A stretch of DNA of 64,000 nt, taken from assembly GCA_964036275.1 (NCBI GenBank), contig OZ038433.1:9341048-9405047 (forward strand), read 5' to 3'. Positions within the stretch are counted from its first letter, which is position 1, and each line of letters starts with the position of its first letter. The translations under genes and the position numbers were made by a program. Shown piece by piece: positions 37,023 through 46,953 of this stretch. The DNA is from Litoditis marina. Lineage: Eukaryota > Nematoda > Chromadorea > Rhabditida > Rhabditidae. Under the pieces are notes generated by a model. The model saw only the letters and a program-made list of their open reading frames with translations. It was not told the origin of the DNA and ran no database searches.

Positions 37023-37270
37023 GGTCCAGTTTCCAGTACTTGTGGAGTGTGGACCAATCGCCACGCTTCGGTCTTTTAACTTCACCTGGAAATTTGTTGC
37101 GTTTAAAGAATGACGATTATGTGCTCCAATCTCAACGCTTCAGTCATTTAAACTGCAATGCATTTTGAATTGCAGTTTAAAGGACTGACGCGCCGAGATT
37201 GGAGCACATAAGCGTCCTTCTTTAAAAGGACCGAATCTTCGGGATCGGTCTGCATAATCGTCTTTTTCAA
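37023..37270. mobile_element. Nested-hairpin element
   Basis: The core CAGTCATTTAAACTGCAAT / ATTGCAGTTTAAAGGACTG is enclosed by ATGTGCTCCAATCTCAACG / CGCCGAGATTGGAGCACAT, and further TTTAAAGAA...CGATTATG blocks pair outside these. Partially repeated segments on both sides suggest an array of related inverted units. The core matches 31140-31196. Confidence 0.6.
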
Positions 37271-38045
37271 AACAGAGACGTCGGGTTGTGTGTCTCGTTT
37301 TCAGTGTAGTGTTTGATTGGTTCGAACCTGACTCATGCCAATTACCCAATTTCCACACATTCCGGCTTTCTTTCAACCGACTTCAATTGAACTTATTATA
37401 AATGTTTTTAACTAGTGCTGATTTGAATAACAACTCACTCGAAGGGTTTTTGCAATTTTGAAGTTTCACTCTTTCATCGTAATACCTTAGTATAGTTGTT
37501 TAGCGCGCCTGTACATGCTAAGAGCTTACAGTATCATTTCGAATCTTGAAATTCTTAGAAGTCATTACTTCTCATTGTTGCTTTGTACTCGGGGAGTGCA
37601 TAGTGGTTGCGAGCGTTTTGTGATGAATGGCAAGACAGAAGTTCCTTGTTTTGACCACGAGACTGAACACTAGTTGGGCTGTCTCGTCATTTTGAGTACA
37701 CTATACACTGATCAATTATGTTGTTAGGAAGTTAGAAGAAACTGGTTTTGTGTTACATCTTATCGTCCATATAACCTATAGTAGGGCTCATTACTTCATT
37801 CATATATCAAACGACACTGTATTCTTATTATCAGCAACGTTTATTAACTTATACTAGAGACGTAGGTCAATCTTTCGTTCATGATTTTTGTTTCAATTTG
37901 AAGCGAATTTGTGGTTATCTGCGAAACTGTACTGTTTTTTGCTTTTATGAACCAGTTATATCACTGTGTTTGTAGTTTTATCTCGTTATTTGGCGGCGAA
38001 TTCTATATTGAACCCGGTAGTTCGTTAACCCTAGCCGTTAACCAT

Positions 38046-38167
38046 TAATCGGGTTACCTGGTTAACCCTTTTGTTAACTACTTGGTAACCCTAAATTTGC
38101 CCCAAAAGACACTGTAAAAGAGGGCTAACAAGTGGTTAACAGAAGGGTTAACCAGGTAACCCGGTTA
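38046..38167. mobile_element. GGTTAACC-type inverted-repeat element
   Basis: ATCGGGTTACCTGGTTAACC CTTTTGTTAAC on the left is the inverse of GTTAACAGAAGGGTTAACCA GGTAACCCGG on the right, with a 40-bp spacer. Confidence 0.65.
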
Positions 38168-38172
38168 AGGTT

Positions 38173-38421
38173 ACCTGTGGCCGTATTTTGTAAGCTCATG
38201 TAGCCATGTAAGTTACATGGGCAAATTTTGAATGGAACATCAATCCTTTCTGCTACTCTTGATTTGACAGTTTCTTTGCCCACATTTGAAGAACTGAATG
38301 GTACCATTGAAAACAAACACAATACAGAAGGATTATGGAAAACTGAGAAAGATATGACCTATTGAAAAATTGCTCATGTAACTTACATGGCTACTTGAGC
38401 TTACAAAATACGGCCACAGGT
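38173..38421. mobile_element. MITE with ACCTGTGGCCGTATTTTGTA termini
   Basis: The 249-bp element has inverted ends ACCTGTGGCCGTATTTTGTA and TACAAAATACGGCCACAGGT. Further inverted blocks (GTAGCCATGTAAGTTACATG) lie inside. The TGGCCGTATT terminus is shared with the element at 25771-25908, so the two may use the same transposase. Confidence 0.75.
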
Positions 38422-38542
38422 GGGGTTAACGAAATACCGGGTTCCTTGTGGAATTGGCCTTATTTGGCGGATGAATTTTGTAAGTAACGGCTTGTAGTTA
38501 CATCAAACTACAACTAACGGTTAGTTACTGTTTATGTTGCAG

Positions 38543-41500
38543 ATGTACGATCCAAAAGACAGTGGCGTCTATCTGTTCTATTTATTCATTACTCCCATCG
38601 TGTTGGGACCATTTATATCGAGTATTCTCACCCCGCATCTGAACGACGATACCGTACACGGCTCCGTGGCTCCCGGCTTCGAAAATGTGCTCACAGCGTT
38701 TCGGTGAGTATTTCACGATTTGGTCCCTTCAAAGGAAGGTTCTTTCCTTTCCCGATGGATTTGTAGTTTCATCCACATGTTTTTCTGTCGAAACTCGTGA
38801 ATAATGGGGTGTAACGGGGTCGAATAAATTTAGATCTGGTCTCCATACAACAAACACTACATGTAATATTGACCAAATATGTGTGGTACACCAGCCGTAC
38901 AACGCACTAAAGGACACGAAAACAACTACACCAACCGCAAACAACTACATCTTTTGTAACTACACCTTTTGTCGTAGTTACTTGTCATTATCAAATCGAC
39001 TAACCTAGAGATATACACCCTAGAAATGTGTTTCAGGGTAGATTTAGGGTACAAACTTGAGTTCCACAGCAAGTACATCGAGTATTCGAAGGACCACAGG
39101 ATACTATACAATTTGGTGTTTTCGGAGCCACTAGTCACATCCCCCACGCACCGAAAGTAATTTTTTGTTGGTAGATACGGGTATACGGGAGTGGAGATAG
39201 ATAGTAGGTTTTGATAATTTGTTCACTTTTAACTGTCTTTTTCTCGATAAACACCCCCAACCCCCCATCGATATCGCGCGCAGCGCGTAGCGCTGCGCAG
39301 ATTAGTTTTTGATCACAACATTGCGGACTTTCAAAAGTGGTTTTATGCCATTTTCTCAAAAACTCCTGAACGGATTTTTGAGATTTTGATGGAAAGAGAT
39401 AGAGGAGGAAAGGCTTTATCATTGAGCTATTCGATATTTAATGTGCGACCAGTGATCTACAGTTATGCTGAATATCGTCTCGCAAAAATGTCTTCCGACG
39501 GCGGCCGCGTGGCGCGGCGTGGCGGCCGCAAAACCGACGAATTTAACCGATTCGTCTGAAATTTGGAATATAGTTAGAAACAGCAGAGTTATGTGTAAAT
39601 CTGAAATCTTGGACCAATCGGGTGAAAATGAGCCATTTTATCGCCTTGGAAACATTGCATTCAGCTGCTTTCACAATCACTTCTAGATGTGCGGAGTGTG
39701 CGAAGTGAGCTGTTGTTTTGTTTTTTGGTAGTTGGAGTAGATTAAAGTATATTGAATAAGCAATTAGGTTAATCTTTAGAGATCCTGACTCCATAAAAAG
39801 GTTAATCGAACAAAAACAAAAATGCTGTCCGTGAAAGGATTCGAACCCTCGGCCTACTGGACTGTAATGCGCTGCTCTGCCGACTGAGCCAAATGGCCAC
39901 GAAGAGTGAAGAAATGGACGGCGCCACACGTGCGCTGCCCGAAATCAAGGATTGATCACGGTTTCTGAGAGAATGCTTACTAACCAGAGTTCTAACGCAG
40001 TTTATGTTCTGCAAATCAACTTAGTATTCATTGTTACGTTCAAAAAAGTTTAATAATAATTGATTAGATGCTCATTATTTCCTATCTATTGATTCATTAT
40101 TTCCTTCGGAAATATAGAAAATGAGGACAATTTGTATAAAAAAACGATGTAAAGTGAGAGACGATTAGCTTTTGAGATTGAACTGCATGGAATATAGAAA
40201 AGGAGGACAATAACTCAAGAGGGAAATAAAAAATCTAATCTCGCATTTTTCATGATCATCCTGACAGACTGATTCAAAAAATATATGCTAAATCTTTTAG
40301 AAAAGTCCGCTTACACTAAAAACGTATCTGAAACAAAAATCAGCTATACTGTCAGTCTATCGCACAGTCACGTGAAACATGTTAAACACAGCAGAACTCG
40401 GAAACGTGAAACGACAAAGTGCACACTTAGGCTATTAGAATGCTAACTTTACATGAATATTCAAGAAACTTATAGTGTACTCTGTTCTGTTATCATTTTT
40501 GAATCAATGGTGATAATCATATTAGGACGTTTCATCTAATTGTTTGCTGCAAGGTTTTTTTCACTGAAAAACAAAATGTTTTTGACCCATGAAAATTGCG
40601 AGATTAGATTTTTTATTTCCCTCTTGAGTTATTGTCCTCCTTTTCTATATTCCATGCAGTTCAATCTCAAAAGCTAATCGTCTCTCACTTTACATCGTTT
40701 TTTTATACAAATACAATTTGGTGTTTTCGCAGCCGAACTCAAACGAACGACTCGTCATTGCAGACGTAACTTCGGCGAGGGGCTGGAGCGGGAGGGCGCG
40801 GCGGTCGCGGTATTCCATCGCGGCCGGCGAGTAGCCCATTTGTGGGGCGGGTTCGCCGACAGTCAGGCGGACAGAAAGTGGCGGGCGGACACGAGGACCG
40901 TCCTCTTCTCCGCCACCAAGGTATACCGGTTTACAGCCGCCAACTGGAGTTCGTTGGTTGAATTGAAAATAGATCAAAATTCAATGAACACGTCGCGAAT
41001 GAAACTGAATTCACGAGATCCACTGTAATAATCCACTTATCATCTCATTTTCTCACGTATTCTTATGCGTAATAAATTAATCACATAATAGACATTCTTA
41101 GACATGCGTTAGTTGATTGGAGCACATCACTGACTAGATACAACGGATATTTCTATCCAACAGTTTCTACCCTGTCGGTATAGTTCAGCCTCTGTCACCC
41201 CGTGTTGAGGTGACATCTAACTCCAGTGAATAGATAAGGGCGAGTGAAATACGTAGATCTAAATCTGATTGAGGGATGAGGTCAGTTAAAACAAATTTCT
41301 TAATGAGCCGCTCGCAACGAAACCGGTAGCTCATTATTGAACATTACAATTACAGGCCATATCGGCGCTGTGCGTGGCCGTTTTGGTGGATCGTGGATAT
41401 GTGTCCTACCACGACCGGCTCACGGACTTCTGGCCGGAGTACGGTAGACACGGGAAGGAGAACACGACCATCGAGCACGTGATGAGTCACATGGTCAGTG

Positions 41501-44348
41501 AAACACGTTTCAACATTGGTGGAAGCTTAGATTATAATGTTTATTCGTTCATTCCGTATTCAACTTTTGAACGACGCTGGTGCCGTTACCCGCTGAGAAA
41601 TGAAAAAAATGCATTAAATAGAAAAGTGAAAAAGTTGATATACAAAATATGAGACAAAGGTTAACAAATTGAAAACCTGAGAGAAATAATAAAGTTTCTT
41701 GTTTTCAGGCCGGCCTACCGTATCTGGAGGAAAATGTAGAGATGCACGATATTCAAAACTTCGAGAATATTTTCGAGAAGTTGGAGAACGCCGTGCCGTT
41801 ATGGGAACCAGGTACGAAAAAGTCATATTGTATTTTTTCAAATTTCGAGATTAACTTCTCGTTCGAGAATGGACTGAAACGGTTCACTATAGCACGGTGT
41901 GCATCATGTTTACCTCATTTTCGATGTTGTTGTGTACATTAAGTTCACTTCCAAAATCATACCATAAATTTTCAAACGAGTCCAAATGGAAGCACATCTG
42001 GGGAGTTTGGTTCACCATCTTTTCTGTATTAACACATCTATTTCGGACCTTCGTTTCATCAAATGTTCTTTCCTAACATTCATATTTCCTCTTCAGCTTT
42101 GTAATTCTTGTCAAGTTACTGACTACTCGTTTTCTGAGAACTTGGAAAACACATTTTTATTCTAGGCACCGCCAGCGGATACCACGTGATCACCTATGGT
42201 TTCCTGGTGGAGGCGATCGTCAGAAAACTGGATGAAAAGGGAAGGGATCTGGCCACGTTTTTCCGCGAAGAAATAGCCGAACCTCACGGTTAGTTAGACT
42301 CCCGAAAACTCACGTGGAACTCACGTGAAAGTAACTAAATTACAAGATTGTAGTTGTGATTCTATTGAAACCAAAAACAAAGAGATTGGGAAGTTGCACC
42401 AGTTACAGCTCAGGCATGTCTATCTTCTTCTATGGTTCGAGATGTGTGTGACTATGTAATTCGCTCTATAAAGCAACACGACTGGAATAATTGACATGAA
42501 AGATTATAATATATACCACTACTTTCCAGACGTTTCGATCGATATTGGGCTGTATTTTTAGATTTTCAGACGTTCTAATTGATACTGGCGTTCACTTATT
42601 GATTTTCCAGACGTTTCGATCGATATTGGGCTGTATTTATTGATTTTCCAGACGTTTCGATCGATATTGGTGTCGACGAGTCGGAGGTGCCTAAAGTGGC
42701 GCGGATAACGCTGCCGCCTCTGTGGGAATACATTAGAGACTGCATCAAAAACCCGAAGATGATAGCCATGTTGAGTATCATGTACGCGAGAATCGACGAT
42801 ATGGTGGACAGAGTCAGACGGAACCCCAGCTGGCTGGTGGTAGACTTTGTAAGTTTATTCTATAGTAAAGTATAATTAGGGATTATATTGCATGCAAAAC
42901 ACTCGATGTAACCTTCTTCCGAGTATACTGTAGTATTTGGAAAACTTGAGCCTATGATTTAGGCTGGAAAAGCTTGGCTTCATACTGTTACCCCATTTTA
43001 TGGCCTATCTCAGTACGTTAACTAGACGTTGAGTTAAGTTACGGTAACCACCTGATTTCAGGATACGGTAGCGGTGAATGACCCGTCCGTGCTGTCGATC
43101 CCGATGGGTGCGGTGACGGGGGTGGCGGGGGCCGAGTCGCTGGCTAGACTATTCTCGAAGACCCTCAACGGGCAACTCATCTCCAATACCACACTCGCAC
43201 TTCTCACACAACCCACCCTCAACAGCTGGCATCTAGAAAAGGTTGGCGTTTGTCATAAATACAACACAATAGTTCTTGCTTATACAACAGAATAGAATAG
43301 AATTTCATTCGCGATTAAACACGTGACTCTCCACATTATATGTGGCACTCCAAGAGGGTATATGAAGAGGAAGGTTGCAAAGAAAAGGGCACGTTTGCCC
43401 TGTTACGCGCACATGATATTACATGCAATTTAACAGTGCTTGGACAATATATTGATTTGATCATCATCTCACATTAATCGTGAAATGTAAAATCTCACAA
43501 TAATCACAGTTGGTTACGCTTGCTAATGTAAGCACATTGTTTTTTGTATAACTATTTCAATCTTCTAGTTTTTCTTCAACAGGTTTGGATGACAGTCATA
43601 TTTTAAAATAAACTGCGATGATATATAATAAGGGTGGAAAACCGCTCAACTTGGAATGTTGTTTGCCCCTTCTTATCAGTTCTATCTCAACTTGTTTGGA
43701 TACTGTATCCATGAATTTCGATGTGTTTTTCAGGTTACCCTCTGGCCAGTCGCCAAGGGACGCGGTTTCTTCTACGAGAAGAGTCCTGTTACACCGGTTC
43801 GTTATTTCTGATGATTCCAGTTAGATTAAGTGATAATGAAGTGAATATCATCATGCAGTGAGCTGAAAACCAGGATTTGCTCTGAAAACGAACTGATCCG
43901 ATGTTTTGGCCACTTTGGGAACAGTGAAAAAATATTGATTGAATCAATTTTTCAATCGTTCAAAAGAATTGTGTGAACTGTGCGGAAGGCGACGAAAAAT
44001 AAACCTGAGTACGCGACACAGGATCAATCCAGAAAATTGCGAAATGGTTTTCCTTTGTTCAAATCTTCAAATAAGCTGGAGAAAAGTTTATAGTTTGTCC
44101 GGATGCCACTTAGGTAATTTAATTTTCATTTTTTTTATTTCGTTTTTCGTATTTTGTATTTATAAAGTATATTGCAGGGTGCGTATACGTTCGGTCACCC
44201 GGGATACGGAGGTCAGTTCATCCACGTGGACCCAAGTCAGGAGCTGGTGGTGGCATACGTGGCAAATGGGTTGAAGACGGGCACCGGCGAGTTGTGCGGA
44301 CCCTATATGAGACTGCTGAGGGAGGCATACAACTCCATCGTCAACTAA
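38543..44348 (+). CDS. Serine beta-lactamase-like (LACT/EstB family) membrane-anchored protein
   Basis: Nine exons, 38543-38703, 40764-40920, 41356-41493, 41709-41811, 42166-42288, 42652-42848, 43062-43241, 43734-43796 and 44178-44348, join in frame to 430 residues. Residues about 10-30 are hydrophobic (YLFYLFITPIVLGPFIS), a likely membrane anchor. The family catalytic SxxK is SATK at 103-106, a Tyr candidate is in GYHVITYG (187-198 region), and the third motif is HPG at 381-383. The family includes bacterial class C beta-lactamases and EstB-type esterases; animal members, expanded in nematodes as LACT proteins, are of mostly unknown substrate. The splice acceptor TTGCAG directly abuts the ATG. 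An upstream 5' UTR exon is possible. Confidence 0.92.
39824..39900 (-). mobile_element. tRNA-like sequence (tRNA pseudogene or SINE head)
   Basis: The minus strand has a Pol III A box TGGCTCAGTCGG, a D-stem pair GCTC/GAGC and a perfect B box GGTTCGAATCC, followed 14 nt later by TTTTT. The acceptor arms (GTGGCCA / CACGGAC) do not pair and the anticodon arm (GCGCATTACAGTCCAGT) does not fold, so it is not a working tRNA. It lies in the first LACT-type intron. Confidence 0.6.
40130..40712. mobile_element. Foldback element with 125-bp near-identical arms
   Basis: Arms 40130-40254 and 40588-40712 are reverse complements with one or two differences, starting ATTTGTATAAAAAAACGATG. The 333-bp centre carries a copy of the CACGTGA repeat family (40361-40460). 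It lies in the first intron of the LACT-type gene, about 50 bp before exon 2. Confidence 0.75.
40361..40460. mobile_element. CACGTGA-ended MITE family, copy 1 (inverted)
   Basis: CACAGTCACGTGAAACATG, TTAAACACAGCAGAACTC and AAAGTGCACACTTAGGC correspond in reverse orientation to the 44531 and 57275 copies. It is nested in the foldback element's centre. Confidence 0.6.
42528..42651 (+). repeat. Three tandem copies of an intron-end/exon-start unit
   Basis: TTTCCAG/ACGTTTCGATCGATATTGG occurs at 42530, 42570 (diverged), 42611 and as the true exon start at 42652, spaced 40, 41 and 41 bp. Each copy retains an AG acceptor. Confidence 0.85.
43284..43400. repeat. Dispersed repeat sharing sequence with 60075-60186, copy 1
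   Basis: GAATAGAATAG, CGCGATTAAACACGTGACT, TATGTGGCACTCCAA and AAAGGGCA occur in the same order as at 60075-60186. It lies in the LACT-type intron between exons 43062-43241 and 43734-43796. Confidence 0.55.
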
Positions 44349-46953
44349 CATATTGCTTTCAACTAAGACGTTGAGCTGAATTGTAAGTTTAGAGATAATG
44401 GTGTACACTTCCATCGTCAGCTAACTAACATACGAGACATCACGTGAACCTCACGTTTCGATTGTTTGCTTCTCGCTTTTTGTGTGCCCATCTGTTTGGA
44501 TAGAGTTACTGTATATACTAAGAGTATATCGAATAGTCACGAAAAACTAGAATTTTGATGAGGCATCGTGCACTTTGTCATTGCACGTTTCTGAGTTCTT
44601 CTGTGTTAAACATGTTTCACGTGACTGTGAAATTGACGAACCGTATAAAACTGCTGAGGGAAACTCTATCGTCAACTGACTCAGATGTCTCTCTAAAACT
44701 TCTCAGTTAATTAACTAAGACACTAAGTTAAACATTATTCTAGCAAAACTTGCAACTCTAAAAAACGCGATCGAATGTTTGTAGAGATCTCGTCAATTCT
44801 AGTAAGAATCTCGCAGCGTGTCAAAAGAGTTTCGGATTAATGATTTTCGTATTTTAATCACATGCTGGAACAAAAGTGAACACGCGAATTTTAAGCAAAA
44901 TATGTTATTTGAACTCTATCATGGTGAGAAACAGCCTGCAAATGTTGTTGGCACGCTGCCAGTCTCCATGGGAATGACGAGAACTATATACACACAGCTT
45001 GAATCATGTCATGAAATCGGGTCTTTATCAATTTTAGTTTGTCTATCTAGTTTAAAGAATTGTTTCATCCACTCTAACTTCCTTACTATGTACACTTGTC
45101 GTAATCCATGAACCTCACTTGTTCGTTTGTCTGCGTCTCTACTTTCTTGTGATCTCTATTTTCGTAGACTGCAAACTTCAGAATCCTGTGACGCTGAGTA
45201 AATGTATACATTTTCTGTCACTGGTGCCAACTAGAAACTAGAACGACTACCATACAAATTGGGTACTGTATTTATAATATAACGTTGATCTCTATGCCGT
45301 GTTCGTTGTTTTCTGATCGCTTGTGATAAAATTTTGTTATCTCTGTTGCGACGAGCGATTTGGGTCAGTTCAGCAAAATGACGGAATATAGAAGAAGCAG
45401 TGAGACTGAATTAGTCCAGAACTAATGTGGGCACCGAATCATCTGATTTTTTGTCTTGTGTCGAGTATTTCTGCTGTGTCGAGCCAAACTACTAGCTCCA
45501 ATCTGAAAGGTGATCAAACCACAATTTCAAGAATTCCAGCTAATATTGTCACTGCTCTCATTGTTGTTGTTTATTGTTATGCTGTCAGCCGGGTTGTTTT
45601 CTAATCGGGGCTGTCAGCTATTTTTAGTCGTTTTGCCGGCAGATTATGAAAGAGTTTCCCCCGAAAGTCTTCCGTTCTGCTTTTTCAGCAACAGCCGTCT
45701 TCTCACATCAGAGAGTAGGCAACTGATCAGAGAACTTATTAAATATAGTTATAATTTCCCCCTGAAGGTGGTTATTCAGTAGCCCCTTTTGTCTAACTAA
45801 CCGTAAAAAAGAACAGTTCTACCAACCAGTATTGGATTGGTGAACTATTGGTTTGAATACCTCTTTTTTCTATGAACAGCGAGTTTTATACTTTGTTATA
45901 TACGATTTAGTCACTTACACTGTATAAAATCAAAACTGATGTAAGTTCCTCAGGTTCTCTAGAATATTGAGTGAGCGCGCACAATCACACCCCTCGCCCG
46001 AAAGGTAGGTTGTAGTATTGAATTGGATTTATTGAAATCACTTTTGTTTCTTTCGATATGAAACCCAAAACAAGAGTATGTAGAAGTATGTTTTTTGTAT
46101 AGAACACAAAAATAGCAACTTACTGTTGAGCTGATACTGACAAATACAACTTCAAAGGCTTTCAATGTGATAAAAATGCCGAACAAACAAAAAAAATATT
46201 CCAGCTATACACAGTATGCACCGGATATTACACATAGGACCCATAACACGATATTTACATTAGTAGTTAAGACACAATTTTAATGAACAGCACCCTCCTC
46301 GCATTTACGTGGATTTCAATTGGCTTTCCGACTGAGTAACAGCCTCCCAAAAACTCATGAGATCGCCCCATGAGCAAAATCTCACAAACTTATAAACAGT
46401 CCTGGTGACATAATGTTACAGAGTTCATAACTGTCTCGTGAGTTAGTTCACGGGCACTTCTCATGACTATGAAGGGACTACTTTAACTAGGAATTGATCA
46501 GCCATTGTTCTATAGGTCACATTCTTATTAAAGTGCGAGCTCGAGGGGTTAAAAATAGCAGTTGGTTGCACTAAGAAGTAAGAATGTTGTTGAAAATACG
46601 CCAAGAATGCAAACTGCTAGTTTTCTCAGAAACTCTCTGCTTTTGACACACTCTCTCGTTCACTCTGATGTGAGAGAGCACGTCAATTGGAGAGAGCTCC
46701 TTAAGGCAAATATTTAAATATCAAGTGACAAAGGGATATAAAGGAATAAAGGGATCTTGAGCATATGCATGTAAGTATTTGAGTATTCTACACGGCTCAT
46801 CAATTGATGTTCACCATCATAGGCAACCAACAGTTTGAGCTAAATTTTAATTGCTTGGGATTAGAGCAGTGAATGAAATTTTCAGGGAAGAACTTGTATA
46901 CATTTGGTCGCGATTCCTATAACATACGTGAAAAGATTATAATCGTACTGAAT
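44349..46953. other. Convergent spacer between LACT-type and 14-3-3-like genes
   Basis: Both neighbouring genes end here, so it contains their 3' UTRs. Two degenerate copies of the LACT-type C-terminal coding tail follow the stop (about 44401-44432 and 44641-44680). A copy of the CACGTGA MITE is at 44531. Otherwise nothing recognised. Confidence 0.6.
44531..44635. mobile_element. CACGTGA-ended MITE family, copy 2
   Basis: Contains GAATAGTCACG, GAGGCATCGTGCACTTTG, GCACGTTTCTGAGTTCT, GTGTTAAACATGTTTCACGT and GACTGTG in order, matching 57275-57390. The ends TAGTCACG and CGTGACTGTG are imperfect inverted repeats. Confidence 0.6.

Larger units (their letters stand above)
35145..38542. other. Spacer between IleRS and LACT-type genes
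   Basis: No coding exon recognised. It holds the IleRS poly(A) signal, a MITE at 35933, a CT-rich tract at 36529-36725, a GC-rich segment (about 36830-36980) with a TATA-like box, a nested hairpin at 37023-37270 and two adjacent inverted-repeat elements at 38046 and 38173. Long open frames at 36473-37168 are translations of the CT tract. Confidence 0.6.

Noticed and set aside
36473..37168. 231-residue plus-strand open frame
   Set aside because: Its first half is the CT microsatellite (Ser/Leu/Pro) and the rest shows no similarity, conserved motif or splice logic.
39109..40735. Direct repeat TACAATTTGGTGTTTTCG flanking 1.6 kb, possibly a large insertion
   Set aside because: The right copy lies just outside a separate foldback element and the intervening sequence has no matching ends, so a single 1.6-kb insertion is not supported.
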